Shown: one piece after another, positions 11,117 through 22,228 of the stretch
How positions within the stretch are numbered: position 1 is the stretch's first letter
Layout: every line of letters begins with the position of its first letter
Source: Schizophyllum amplum
Lineage: Eukaryota; Basidiomycota; Agaricomycetes; Agaricales; Schizophyllaceae
DNA length: 64,000 bases
NCBI GenBank assembly: GCA_007026445.1
Contig: VDMD01000122.1
Span: 1 to 64,000 of the forward strand
Reading direction: 5' to 3'
Program-made: the position numbers and the translations under genes
The notes under the pieces: model-generated
Seen by the model: the letters and a program-made list of their open reading frames with translations, nothing else
What the model was told of the DNA's origin: nothing
Databases searched by the model: none

Positions 11117-13231
11117 ATGTCCTTTGAATCCCTTGTCCTGGGGCTCTCTATCTTCTGGGGGCTCGTTCATGCGGCAAAGCAAGTCCATCTAGCCCGAGGC
11201 AGCGGCACCCCTCTCCCTGTCTTTGCTCCTCGCCGGCGACTTTGTTCCAGAGACGTGCATGTTTCCGTCGACCGCCTTCACCTCCGTATACAAACTACGC
11301 ACATGAATGGCGTACATGATGCACTCTCGCGCTGGGCTCTCCAGAACTTTAGGCTACGTGGACTGCTGTGCGCATTCTACGACCTGGGGACAATTACATG
11401 TGGGATAGGCGCCCTGGTGGCACTGAGCATCCTAGCATGGACGACCGCGCGCCTCCTCCTCGACACGCTCTCCGCTCCCGAACACGCTACACCCCCACTC
11501 AGCATGCATAATTTGGCCAAGCGCGGCATGGCCACAAACGACCGTACGACCGATGCATCGTCAGGCTTCGATGTCCGACCAATCGTTCGTTAGCCATAGA
11601 AATCACAGCAAACGCAAGTTGACCTTTTCCTCAAGATTCCTGGCGTGACTGTACCTATTAGCCATCTGCCGCTGATGCTCATGGCCGTACTCATCGGCCA
11701 GATCGTGCACGAACTTGGACATGCTGCTGCGTCTGCGCTGTAAGTATACCTTGGTACTCTTCTCTTCTTACGCTGATCTTCCCCCCACTATCGTCTAGCG
11801 AGCAGGTGCATATGACTGCCGCCGGTCTTTCTATCATGGTGATCTTTCCATCCGCCTTCGTCACGCTCCCCAGCGCCGCCATCGACGCCCTGTCCCCGCG
11901 CGGCCGCCTCCGTATCATCAGCGGCGGGCCCTTCCATAACCTCTGCTACTACGTTGCGTTAGTGACCGTACGCTGGTGCGGCGTTCTCACAGCGCTCGCG
12001 CCCATCGTGGCAGCCCTTCTCGGGTACGAAAATATCAGTGTCCGAGGCGAAGTCGTTGTTGACGTCGATCCTGTAAGTGACACGGTCGCTCATGCGGTTT
12101 GTGAACGAAGACGCTGAAGAAAAAATTCAGAATTCTCACTTACACGCGTACATCCCGCGAGGAGCTCTGATTACTCGCTTCGACGACTTCACGCTGAATT
12201 ACACGGGTGCATGGAGCGACTTCTTCGAAGGAACATACGCTCGGCCGGAGGCCCTGGGCTGGTGCGTCTCGCAGGCTGTAATTTCCGGTACGTCTACCCC
12301 TTCCGCGCTTTACACCACCCCAATCCTCCACTTTTCATACCCTAATCTTTTAATCCCAAGCCGCTCCTGACACCTGCTGCGACGCCGCCCTCGCCGGGCT
12401 CCCCTCCCCGCTCGCCTGCTTCGTGGAAGGTCTCTCCGGCGCGGATGCCTGCCTCGACCCCGTGCCGCTGTTGGGCGATCCCGCGATGCCGCGGTGCGGA
12501 ACGGTGGCGCTGTGTGGTGACGACGAGGTGTGCGCATTATGTGGCGGCTACAATTATATAGAATTGAAGAAAATCTATCAGGTATGCGCGCTGCCGAGTC
12601 GGGTGGCGAGCTTGGTTAGGGTGTGGTTCAAACTTCGCAGTGAGGAGAAAGAGGAAATTGTGATATGGAACGGGGAGCGGGATGAGATCAGGGAGGCAGG
12701 TGAGTACGAATACCGAAGAAGTCATCTTGCATCGCTGACTGTATCCCACGGGTGTATAGTGCAGACAAGTATCTGGCTCCCAAACCACTGGTTTCTACCA
12801 CTGGGTTTACCAGGAGCGATGGCTGCGCTATTTCAGTATGTGTTATCTGTCTTGTCCATGTGTACCTCCTTCATAAAGCCCATGTCCCCCGCACAAAGAA
12901 TACTAGAACTCACACCACCCACAGATACCTCGAACTGGCGACCCTCTCCCTCTTCCTCTTCAACCTCCTGCCTCTGCCGATGCTCGACGGCGAACAGTAC
13001 GCGCACGGTGTCCTGGATCTGGTGCTCGGGCAGGGCTCGCCTTACGACGAGTTTGACGTGGAGGCGCTTGAGAGCGCGGAGGCTGGTGAAGCGCCAGCGG
13101 ATAGCCGGATATGGAGCAGCGAACGGAGCGTCAAAAGGCTGAAGGCACGGATACAGAAGGTTACGACAAGAGTGACAACGAGCCTGCTGGTGGCGTGCTT
13201 GGTTTTGGGGACGCTCCAAGGCGTAACATGA
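11117..13231 (+). CDS. Site-2 intramembrane metalloprotease (MBTPS2-like, M50)
   Basis: Intramembrane zinc protease of the S2P family, which cleaves membrane-anchored factors such as SREBP (Sre1 in basidiomycetes: sterol and hypoxia response). Zinc motif HELGHA sits in VLIGQIVHELGHAASAL (about 11680-11740). The second signature LFNLLPLPMLDGEQ (NxxPxPxLDG) is at about 12958-13000. A Cys-rich luminal insert (CCDAALAGLPSPLACF, then CALCGGYNYIELKKIYQ) lies between them, as in eukaryotic S2Ps. The chosen start is the first ATG, opening a hydrophobic segment (MSFESLVLGLSIFWGLVH). Six or so introns are inferred; those ending before QTQVDLFLKIPGVTVP (about 11610) and starting at 12073 (DVDP|NSHLHAY) preserve the family frame. 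The donor near 11579 (GTCCGA) is weak. It is divergent from SPF1, another ER-membrane protein gene, and convergent with eL38. Confidence 0.9.
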
Positions 13232-13437
13232 ATATACGGCAAGGTTGGTCAGAGTTGCAACCATGACTGGTTTGTGTTCGAGACCTTCACGCAACAGTGC
13301 TTTTGACCATAGATTGGAACGCGTGCATGTTACAGTCATACAAGGGCTGCTGTGACCCGGTGCATATGCATAAGACCCGCCGCCATGCCGAAGGGATAAT
13401 GTAAAGAGGGAAAGAGAGCGATCGACCAAGGCGACGT

Positions 13438-13849
13438 CTACTTCCTCTTTGTCGGCTCGATCTCCTTGACCTCAAGACCTGCAATCGTGTTAGCATACTC
13501 GACGATGCGCGCAAATCAACAAACGCACCAGGGGGAAGTCCGAGCTTCAGCTTCTCCGCCTTCTCCGGGTCGTCGACCGTTAATGTGTAGAGATACCGTG
13601 AGCACCGGACCTTGAACTTCGTCTGCTGCTTCTTGCCCTTCTGCGGGACAGTCTTTTTTATGCGGGCCTCTGCAAACGCGATCCCAGTCAGTTTACAGCG
13701 CACGCGTTGAGGAATACAATGGCAGGACGCACGCGTGGCATCCTTCCGCATAGCAATCTGGATGAACTGCTTGATGTCACGGATTTCCTTCGGCTAGAGC
13801 GTCATGGTGAGAGGCGGTTCGCTGGACGAGCAGCACGACGGCGTACCAT
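13438..13849 (-). CDS. RPL38: 60S ribosomal protein eL38
   Basis: Component of the large ribosomal subunit. Spliced product reads [21 protein letters not shown], then [38 protein letters not shown] and [12 protein letters not shown], matching eL38 end to end (about 80 residues). Four exons: the first contains only the start codon (13849-13847), followed directly by GTACGC and a roughly 70-nt intron ending CTCTAG. Later introns interrupt after RKDAT and after PPG. A 5' intron at or beside the start codon is frequent in ribosomal protein genes of basidiomycetes. Confidence 0.93.
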
Positions 13850-15384
13850 CTTGACGAGGAATCTGGGGGCTGGCGGCGTCGGTGAGCGGGGTGAGCGCCT
13901 CGAAACTTTGGTGCCGACGCTCGGCAGAACGCATCACGTGGTACAAACTATACAGGGTCGGCATCCGCCGATCAAGTGGAACTTCGCATTCTAGAAGTAG
14001 TAGAACCTGGTATCAGCGATGCCACTGGGTGCTCACTGCTGACCCGGTGCTGACCTGACTGGGCTGGGAGGTGGCTGGGAGTGCCCCTAAGCGCGCAAGT
14101 AGCGACTCATGTCAGGGAGGGCTTCAGCCAAGAGGTGGACTGATGCGCCCGCACTATCGGGGCTGAAATGAATAGCAACGAAACTCGATGATACCATGAC
14201 CTCCTGGGGACGTCCAATACTGCCAGGTCAGATATGCATGCTATATCGAAGGATTCCAGTACTTCTTGCGCCGTCCCTTGCGAACGTACGCGCAAAACAA
14301 CCGTATTGCGATGCGTGCATAGCTCACCGGCCCGGGAACCGGCTCATTGACATGAGAATCTGAGTTGATGCCCACAACTGCATTGCCACAACTTGCCTGG
14401 TCTCCATCATAATCAACCCTATAGACAGTTGACGTGTCCATGAGGGAAGCTCGACTCTCGCTATTCCCCAGCGCTATGACAGTCTTGCTATAGGGCATGG
14501 TGTGCCCAGCACACCAGTCAGACATTGGCCGACGGTATGACACTTGCAGTTGCGGCGGGTGCTAGGCATTGCTAGTGGACATAGGTGGGCTGGCTCCAGG
14601 GGACTGGCTTTGGTGTTATAGCAGCCACTAGTATATCTGGGAGGATGTTTTCAGGACATCAGCGCTCAGCGAGGAGCCGGCAACGATCAGCAAGTTCAGC
14701 ATCGGCCCTCCTCCCTTCCGCGCACTCACATCTACAGCCACCGGTGTTTTTGAGACACCACCACCATCGCCATCCCACACTTTACATGCATATTACAGCG
14801 AGCAGCCCGTCAAGGTCGGGCGCTTCCTTTCCAGTGCTCACTGGTCCGGCATGCGAAGAGACTATCTCGAACGGCTACTTACTAGACCGCCCGCATCCCG
14901 CTCATCATAATCATGTATCACTGCACCACGCGCCCATGTCAATTCGGTGCTCCCAAAGGCCGTGATTTGCGCACGGCAATCGGAGAGCGCTGCGAGCACA
15001 GCCATCATGGGCGCCCATAAATGATTGACGGACTGACATTCGCTGAACCCTCTCCGCAAGCTCTTCGCCTGCTCTCCCCGTCGTGGCAGCTGGCAAAGCC
15101 TTTCCTCTCTCAAGCGCACCCTCGGCAAGCAAACCCTCCGCCCAGCAAACGCGCCCTACATCGGCAAGCGCACCGGACAACCTCCGCGAACTTCGAGGCA
15201 AGCACGCGACATGCCAGGCAGCCTTCGATGATGACTGACATGCGCTTCTGGGACATGCTGCAGCTTCGCGTCATCACATCCCTCCTGCCACCCCGTACCT
15301 GCTGTACGGCGCGCGCACTTCTAATTCGGTAGTCTTTACCGTCCTCCTCGCTTCCTCCCACCGTCTTGCTTCCTCCCACCAACC
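13850..15384. other. 1.5-kb gene-poor region upstream of the dioxygenase gene
   Basis: No supported gene. Several minus-strand open frames (for example about 14241-14543) have no recognisable family or intron signals. Isolated matches such as ccagtgctcactgg near 14830 resemble the ends of the transposon at 45.4 kb, but I could not define an element. The right part is the promoter of the Ppo-like gene. Confidence 0.4.
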
Positions 15385-18300
15385 ATGTCCTCCATCATCC
15401 ACCGCTTGGCTGGAGGGGCGGACTTCGTGTTGGCAAGTGCGGCACCCGTTGAAACGGATGGCGGCAAGCCACGCCCTAGATACTTGGTCGGGGACAAGCT
15501 CGACCAGCTTGTGCAGTACTTGTCGAACCCACCCGCGCAACTAGACAGTTTGGTGAGTCTCATGCAGCATCGGAGGAGCGAGATTTGACTTATATATGCG
15601 CACAGCCCGCCTACCTGGACGCAGTCAAGCATTTACACTCTGGCCTCGATGATCGCAAACTCTTGGTCAGATTTATTGCCTTTAAGGACAAGATGTCGGG
15701 CTGAGATTCAACAGCTTGAACATCTGCTCACCCTGATGGCGCGCCTCGGAGGCGGGAATGAGTTCTCGAGCAAGCTGCAAGAGGCCGTGATTGATCTACG
15801 TGAGCATATATGTAGGTTTACCGAGTGTATGCTGATGAAATTGTCGTGTGTTCTTGTCCAGTGTACAAGGATATACCTCACCCGCCTGCCTGCTACCTCT
15901 CTGTGCTTCACCAGGCCGGCATCAAGCTAGCTGAGCCACTCGCGAATGTCAGCTACGCGTACCGCTCCGCTGACGGCTCTTATTACAACCCACTCTTTCC
16001 AACGCTGGGCATGGCTGGTAAGCCTACCATATCACCTGGATATATTGGCAGATCTGACCAGAATGTTAGGGACCCCATATGCTCGCTCCGTCCCCTCTAC
16101 TTTATGCACTCCGCTCAATAATTTCCCCGACGCCGGACTTGTCTTCGACACGCTTATGCGACGCAAGGAGGGCACGTTCAAGCCGCACGAGGGCGGCATG
16201 TCGAGTCTGTTCTTCGCCATGGCCGACTTGATCATTCACTGCATATTCGATACTGACCACCAGGTGCGCTTATTTCTTCACCTCCTCCACGCAACCGTCT
16301 TGCTAACTATATTATGTCAGGACGTCACGAAGAACAACGTCAGCAGCTACCTGGACCTCAGCGTACTCTACGGCAGCTCCGAAGCGCAGATGGATAGTGT
16401 GCGTTTATGCGCCTTTTTTATAGCTCCTGCCCGATCTTAGCGCCAGCACCCAAACTTAACGCTCGCCCCATCGCACAGGTACGGCGTTTTGATGGCACCG
16501 GCCGTCTATGGGACGACGTGTTCGCCGACCGCCGGTTGATGCTTATGCCACCCAGCGCGTGCGCGCTGCTTGTCTTGTTTTGCCGGAACCATAATGTGAG
16601 TTGCTTTGTTGCCACAAATTACGTGCATATATGGCGTGTTCGCGTGCATATATGTGGTGTTGTTTACATTTTTGCGGATGCATATTCGCGTTCGTCTGCA
16701 TACATGCACTGAGTTCTAACCAGTTCGCAGCACATCGCCCAGCGCATCCTCGATATCAACGAGAAGGGAAAGTACAAGGCGCCCGCATTGTTGAGCGAGG
16801 AGGCGCGCAGGAAGCAGGACGACGAGATTTTCCACCGGGCGCGTCTTGTGAACTGCGGCTTCTTCATGCAGGTCATTCTAGCCGGTACGTGGTCGTACTT
16901 GAGACAGCCCAATTATGACTCACGATGGCCACAAAATAACGTCTACTATATGCGTCCACCACACACGCCACATATCCGCCACATTTCGACCTAACAGACT
17001 ACGTCGGCGCGATCCTTGGCCTCGTCAGGGATGGGTTGACATGGCGGCTAGACCCGCTCATGACAATGCGCCGATCCGACCATGAGTTCTCGCCGCAGGG
17101 GCAGGGCAACGTGGTCTCTATCGAATTCAACTGTGAGTTCTTACCAGCCCATGATGAGCAGTATGCGCCTTCGCCGATGAGGGATATGCGAGCTCGTTGG
17201 CGATACAGCCTTGCACTTTGCCACGCTGGAGTGGACTTGCTGACGGGTCTCGCAGTACTTTACCGTTGGCACGCTGCGCTATCCGCCCAAGATACCAAGT
17301 GGACGGAGGCGCTGTTTAGGAGCGTTATGGGACAGAACGACTTTGATAAGGTGCGTTATCAGACAGACTGTTCGCCGAAGCACCAAAAGCACCAAAATAC
17401 CTGGCTTACTTTGACCGTGGTACACCGAACGACCTAACGTGCTTTCAGGTTACCCCGGCCGACTTCAAGAGGAAAGTTGGGCAGCTATTCCACAAACCCC
17501 ACGACGTGCGCACAGCGACTTTTGGAGACTATTCTGGAAAAACGCTCGAGAGGCATGCTGCTGACGACGAGGGGATGCCGAGTGCGGACGGAGCGGGCAG
17601 GTTCGCAGATGCGGAGCTTGCACGTATATTGCAGGATGCGACGAGTTGGCGGTGAGTGGTCTGACAGGATCTCGTTCTGCACGTCGCCGGTGTCCTAATG
17701 CTCGTTTCAGCGCTGGATCTTATGGGGCGCGCTGTATTCCCGCGGCGCTGCGTGTCATCGAAGTTATGGGTATCGAGCAAAGTCGAGAATGGGGAGCCTG
17801 TTCGGTGAGTTTCTCTGCTCCTATATCCCAAGCTAGATCTGACATCGCATAGATGAACGAATTCCGCCATTTCATGGGCCTCAAGCCGTACGAGTCCTTC
17901 AAGGAGTGGAACCCGGACCCCGTGGTGCACGAGCAGGCGGAGACGCTGTATAAGGATATCAGCAACTTGGAGCTGCATGTAAGTTTTCGCCTCAATGTCG
18001 GTCGGTGCACCTGGGCTGACGCAGGTTGTAGGTAGGCATGCAGGCGGAGGCCATCAAGACTCCGGGTCCCGGTGCAGGGCTTTGTCCGGGGTACACCATC
18101 TCGCGTGCGATTCTCGGGGACGCGGTTGCCTTAACGCGAGGAGACAGGTTCTTGACTACCGAGATGACGCGTACGTGGTCTGTTTCTGCCGTGTTTGTAC
18201 GGTCTGCTCATTTATTCCATCAGCGAGCAATCTCTCGCGATGGGGTTACAAGTATAGTCATGTCGATCCCGAGGACGGTGAGCTTGTCGCTTACCTTGCC

Positions 18301-20331
18301 TTTTACAATGAAGCTCGACGCTCATTCATCTTTCTTACGCAGGCTCTATCGGTGGCATCCTGACTAGGATGTTGTTCTCCACCCTTCCGGACCACTATCC
18401 GCCTCGCAGCGCATACACTCATTTTCCATTCCTTGACCCGGAGTACATGAAGAAGGAGATGAAGCAGCGGGGCGATAAGAATTTCGACAGGTAATCGAGA
18501 CATTGTTCGTGATGCATGCTTCTCTGTAGCTTAACTATCTCCCAGATATACATGGGAACGTCCGGCAACCCCAGCACCGCTGGTAGTGCTCAAGACTTGG
18601 GATGAAGCGGTTGACGTACTACAAACGCAACGCTCCCGGTTTGCTTCGTCGTATACAGGTCGACTGAAGGGCGTGACCGGCAGAGAGGCTGATGAACAGA
18701 TTGTGAGTTTGCTCGGTCTATGCTGCTGTCCTTGGTATTTGGCTGTAGAAGTTGACGTCTTATCAGCTCGTCCGAAAGACCCTGCTTCGGAAGGCGGATC
18801 TCTGGCCCTCCTACTTCGCGACCAAGACCATGGAGCTCATCAACGCGAGTCCGGTCACTTACGTCGACGCGGACACGAAGACTGTTGACCTAGGACGAAA
18901 TGTGATCAACTTGCTTCCGGTTCACTGGATTGCGCAGGAGCTGGTTGGTGTCTCGTCCGACGAATATTTGTGCATGCGACTCATCCTGATCTCCTTTCCG
19001 TGTAGGGGAGCATTGCCTTGAAGACGACCTCCAACCCGCAAGGTACGGAGTATGAGAGCGAGATGTACGATATGTTTGAGGCTGTATGCAGGTAAGACTT
19101 TCGCCGTAGAAGAAGCTCAGACTTACTGATTCTGCGCAGATATGTCTACCTCGATAATGACGCGTACAACCACTTCAAGCTGCAGACAGAAGCGATGAAA
19201 GCGTTCGATCGCATCACGCCGTACGCATCGCGCAAGCTCAGTGCTATGAGCGGGTCCAGAATATCCGTTCAAGGCGTGCGTGTATCTCTTCGTTGAGTGC
19301 AACCACGGCTGACCCCACGTTACAGATTACGCAAACACTGTCGCGCTTTGTACTCAAGGGCGACGATAGCTCAACTTTCCTGCGCACGCTTCTTGAGGCA
19401 AGCGAGGGCAGGGACAGTGAGGCCCTGGCCGCGCAGCTCTTCTCGGAGGTAGTGCCGACCGCGGCCCACTTCTCGCTCATCGTCGTGCAAGTCGTCGACT
19501 TCTTCCTGGGGTGCGAGGGGCAGGAGACAGAGAGTAGTAGGGCGAAGAAAGAGGTCAGGGAGCGCATTGCGATGCTTGCAGCGCAAGGCTCGTACAAGGC
19601 GGACAAGGAGATCATGAAGTATGTGGATGAGGCGTTGCGTGAGTGGTCAATGATATCCCATCGGTGTCAAGCTGACAGAATCTACGTCGTAGGTCTCGAG
19701 CCCGCGGTGTCTGGGGTATACAGGATTGCGTCTTCGACGACGGTAGTCGGTAACAAGCGCATCGAGGTAGGGAGCAGGGTCTATGTCGCCCTATCGGCGG
19801 CGAAGCAGGACGTGCGTACTTTCTTCCCTCGTCCGCGGTCTAAGGCTGACTCGTGTCTACACAGCCGATGGTCTTTGGCGACAACGCCGCTACCCCGGAC
19901 TTCGAGAGGCACACGCCCTTGTCGACGCGCCTTGGGCTACCTGAAACTGGGTGAGCTTGGTGCTGTGCAGCACTGACGTGCCTGCAAAATCGAGGTCGTC
20001 GCTGACCATGAACAGGTTGCTTGCACCCGGACTGTTTGAGAAGATATTGCCGCGCATTTTGGGCGTGATATTCTCGCTGAAGAACCTGCGGCGGGCGCCT
20101 GGGCAGTCGGGGAAGATGAGCGGGTGGGTTGAGTGTTATTTCGCAGGATAAAGAAGTTTCTGACGAGCTGCTTCAGCTTCACGCAAAGCCTCCACGGTGC
20201 ACCGGAGAAGTTGTTCCTCGATTTCAGTGGCAACCTTACGCCTCTGCCAGAGTCGTTGTTTATCGAGGTGAGGATGTCGTGGAGCTGGAGGTGTTTTGAA
20301 TGCTGATGTTCCTCTGTAGTACGACTTCTGA
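15385..20331 (+). CDS. Fatty acid dioxygenase-P450 fusion (Ppo / linoleate diol synthase-like), P450 Cys ligand absent
   Basis: Heme fusion enzyme of about 1,050 residues that dioxygenates C18 fatty acids to hydroperoxides (psi-factor oxylipins). The N-terminal peroxidase/cyclooxygenase-like domain shows YRSADGSYYNPL, the distal-His segment FFAMADLIIHCIFDTD, SSYLDLSVLYGS, LLVLFCRNHN, and the catalytic Tyr/proximal His motif YRWH (EFNLLYRWHAALS, spliced near 17256). The C-terminal P450-like domain has the K-helix ExxR in VDEALRLEPAVSGVYRIA (about 19625-19720) and ends LKNLRRAPGQSGKM. Where family members have FGxGxHxCxG, this protein reads LSTRLGLPETGLLAPGLFEK (spliced across about 19949-20014), with no Cys. 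Aspergillus PpoC and 10R-DOX also lack this ligand, so it probably makes a hydroperoxide without isomerisation. Well over 15 short introns; the first ATG (MSSIIHRLAGGADF) is used. It is convergent with YKT6. Confidence 0.9.
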
Positions 20332-20739
20332 TGGTGGCATGATTGGGGAAGGATGGAAGCTAGGAAGGAAGGGTGTCGAACCGGGCTGAAGAGTGGATAT
20401 ACCACGGTAACGACTAGACTGTTGACGTTCGAAGATTCGACCAAACGATACTTAATTTCCAGTAATTCCGCGACGCACATACAGATAATTACAATTATGA
20501 GATGAAGGCCGAGAGGGCGTAAACATCTAGTATATGGACCCCGATACGTAGGATATGAACTTCGCGTATCCGAGTCCATCATAGTGGGGTATCGGCAGTG
20601 AAGCGTAAACCAAGCGGCCGTGAGGGCGACACGTACAATGAGGACCGAGCTTGTACGCGTGGCGAGCATCCAGCTTGAGTCGCGCACAGGGTGTATACAA
20701 GGCAATGTGGTATGCGTTTCCATGACGCGTGGAGCGCGA
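20332..20739. other. Convergent 3' flanks of the dioxygenase and YKT6 genes
   Basis: Shared 3' flanking DNA between two convergent genes; no further feature is seen. Confidence 0.5.
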
Positions 20740-21574
20740 TTACATGACGACGCAGCATGAGTTTTGCTGTGAATGCTCGGTGAGCACAGTATAAATTGGA
20801 AGTGGGCTGCATCGTACCTTCTTCGCCGTCTTGTAGAACGCCTTGCTCTGCATGGAGAGCGCATTGGAGCGGTCGACGAGGGTGTCGAGCTTCTCGCCGC
20901 GCTGTAGGACGGACTCGATCGTTTTGTGCTAGAAGAATTGGCCGTGAGTCCTTGCCATCGTCTCCGGACTTCGCAACACACGCACCAAAACAATCTTCGT
21001 CTCATCGAGCTCCTGCTGCACGCGCATGATCGTGTCTGCCTGGCGCGGGTCCTGGTACTTGGAGACGTACGTCTGCAACTCGGGGAAACTAATCGCAGAG
21101 GGGTTGGCGAAGGAAGATTGCGGGACCTGACAGGGAAGCGTAAGCGCGCAGGACGCGGGGAAGGAAGCAGATGCGTTACTTTGGCCGTGAAGTCGTCAAG
21201 GACCTTCGTAAGAAGGGAGAATGCGGGGCGGACGGGGTATTCCTGGTCGGTTATGATGACCGCTGTGTGAGGGATGCGCTTGTCAGGTTATGTTATGCAA
21301 CCGGGTAACGTATGCGCATAGAGCTATAACGCGTACCTGCGAGCTGTTCCGCGCCGCCGCGGTTGTATATATGCGCGGTGTAGTTGTTCTCCTGCACGCT
21401 CTGCCTTTGGCCCTGCGGCGTCCGCTCGGCGACGGTCTTGCTCATAAAGGTCATGAACTCGTTCACGCTGCCGCGCTGGTAGAACGAGAAGCTTGAGAGG
21501 TCGTTCGCAGTCGAGAGCGTCGAGCATGGGCCCGAGGGCGGCGCAAGGATGATGGATATCATGTAGATCTTCAT
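20740..21574 (-). CDS. YKT6: Longin-type R-SNARE Ykt6
   Basis: SNARE for ER-Golgi, vacuolar and autophagosomal fusion. The N-terminal longin domain reads MKIYMISI, then [19 protein letters not shown] and [20 protein letters not shown], followed by [20 protein letters not shown]. The SNARE motif reads [19 protein letters not shown], then [20 protein letters not shown]. The last short exon gives [12 protein letters not shown], the CC-aliphatic-aliphatic-X lipidation motif (palmitoylation plus prenylation) that defines Ykt6. About five exons with 50-70-nt introns. No TM segment, as expected. Confidence 0.95.
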
Positions 21575-22228
21575 GGTGGGCGGTGGAGTGGGGGACGGCG
21601 GGCAGGGCGGAGATGGTAGCAGAAGACGAGAGATGCACGCCGCGATGCGCGTGTTGCCGCTGACGTCGGTCCCCGGACAACGAGCCTCGGCAAACGCCGC
21701 AGATAGTTCAACATGGCTTGCTCTTGACCTCCATCGCCAACGTTGACAGAATTTTGCTCTATGGACGTACCACGTTGTAGCGAGATACCATGGTTCTGAT
21801 AGGCAAGTGACTGGCTCATATGTCCTGCAACTTTCGCTCTATTATGCTGGCCTCTAAGGGTCCCCGGACGTCGTACTTAACTTGAGCAGAACATATTGTT
21901 ACGTGATCCTGTGCAGCTGAAGAAGTTTACGCGGAACTCCGCGCTGCTGAACTCTGATGCCTGTAATGCATGCTCACGGCTGCTCTTCGGATTCGGCGAA
22001 GAAACAATAGGATCAGGTGCAGTACTCTATCCACAACCTTTATGCACAATCACTCTGCTAGGCCATACGAACAATGCCTGATCCTCGCAGACTTTCTCCG
22101 ACTCATCTATATAATATCATCGAGACGGTCTTCCTTCATTCCCCATTGAAGCGCGCTCCTCATAAATACAGGCTGTCTCTGCACGGCATCATTCATCGTC
22201 GACTGACCAGCGCGCTCCCTTTGTCACT
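21575..22228. other. Divergent promoter region, YKT6 / CE15-like esterase
   Basis: No supported gene. It contains 5' flanks of two divergent genes. The minus-strand open frame at 21571-21819 is probably leader and promoter DNA of YKT6. Confidence 0.5.
22108..22114 (+). promoter_or_regulatory. Possible TATA box of the CE15-like gene
   Basis: TATATAA lies about 120 nt upstream of the ATG at 22229. A second AT-rich candidate (cataaataca) lies nearer, at about 22160. Either could set the start site; neither is proven. Confidence 0.4.

Noticed and set aside
11033..11188. Small minus-strand gene between SPF1 and the site-2 protease
   Set aside because: It overlaps the site-2 protease start and SPF1 leader; no family and no need for it once the split SPF1 start is recognised.
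14010..14860. Possible second copy of the TIR transposon
   Set aside because: Only scattered matches such as ccagtgctcact; the TGTCGGAAAACGGCC ends and target duplications are absent.
20136..21005. 289-codon minus-strand open frame near YKT6
   Set aside because: It runs through YKT6 exons in the wrong frame and into 3' flanks; its composition is low-complexity and no family fits.
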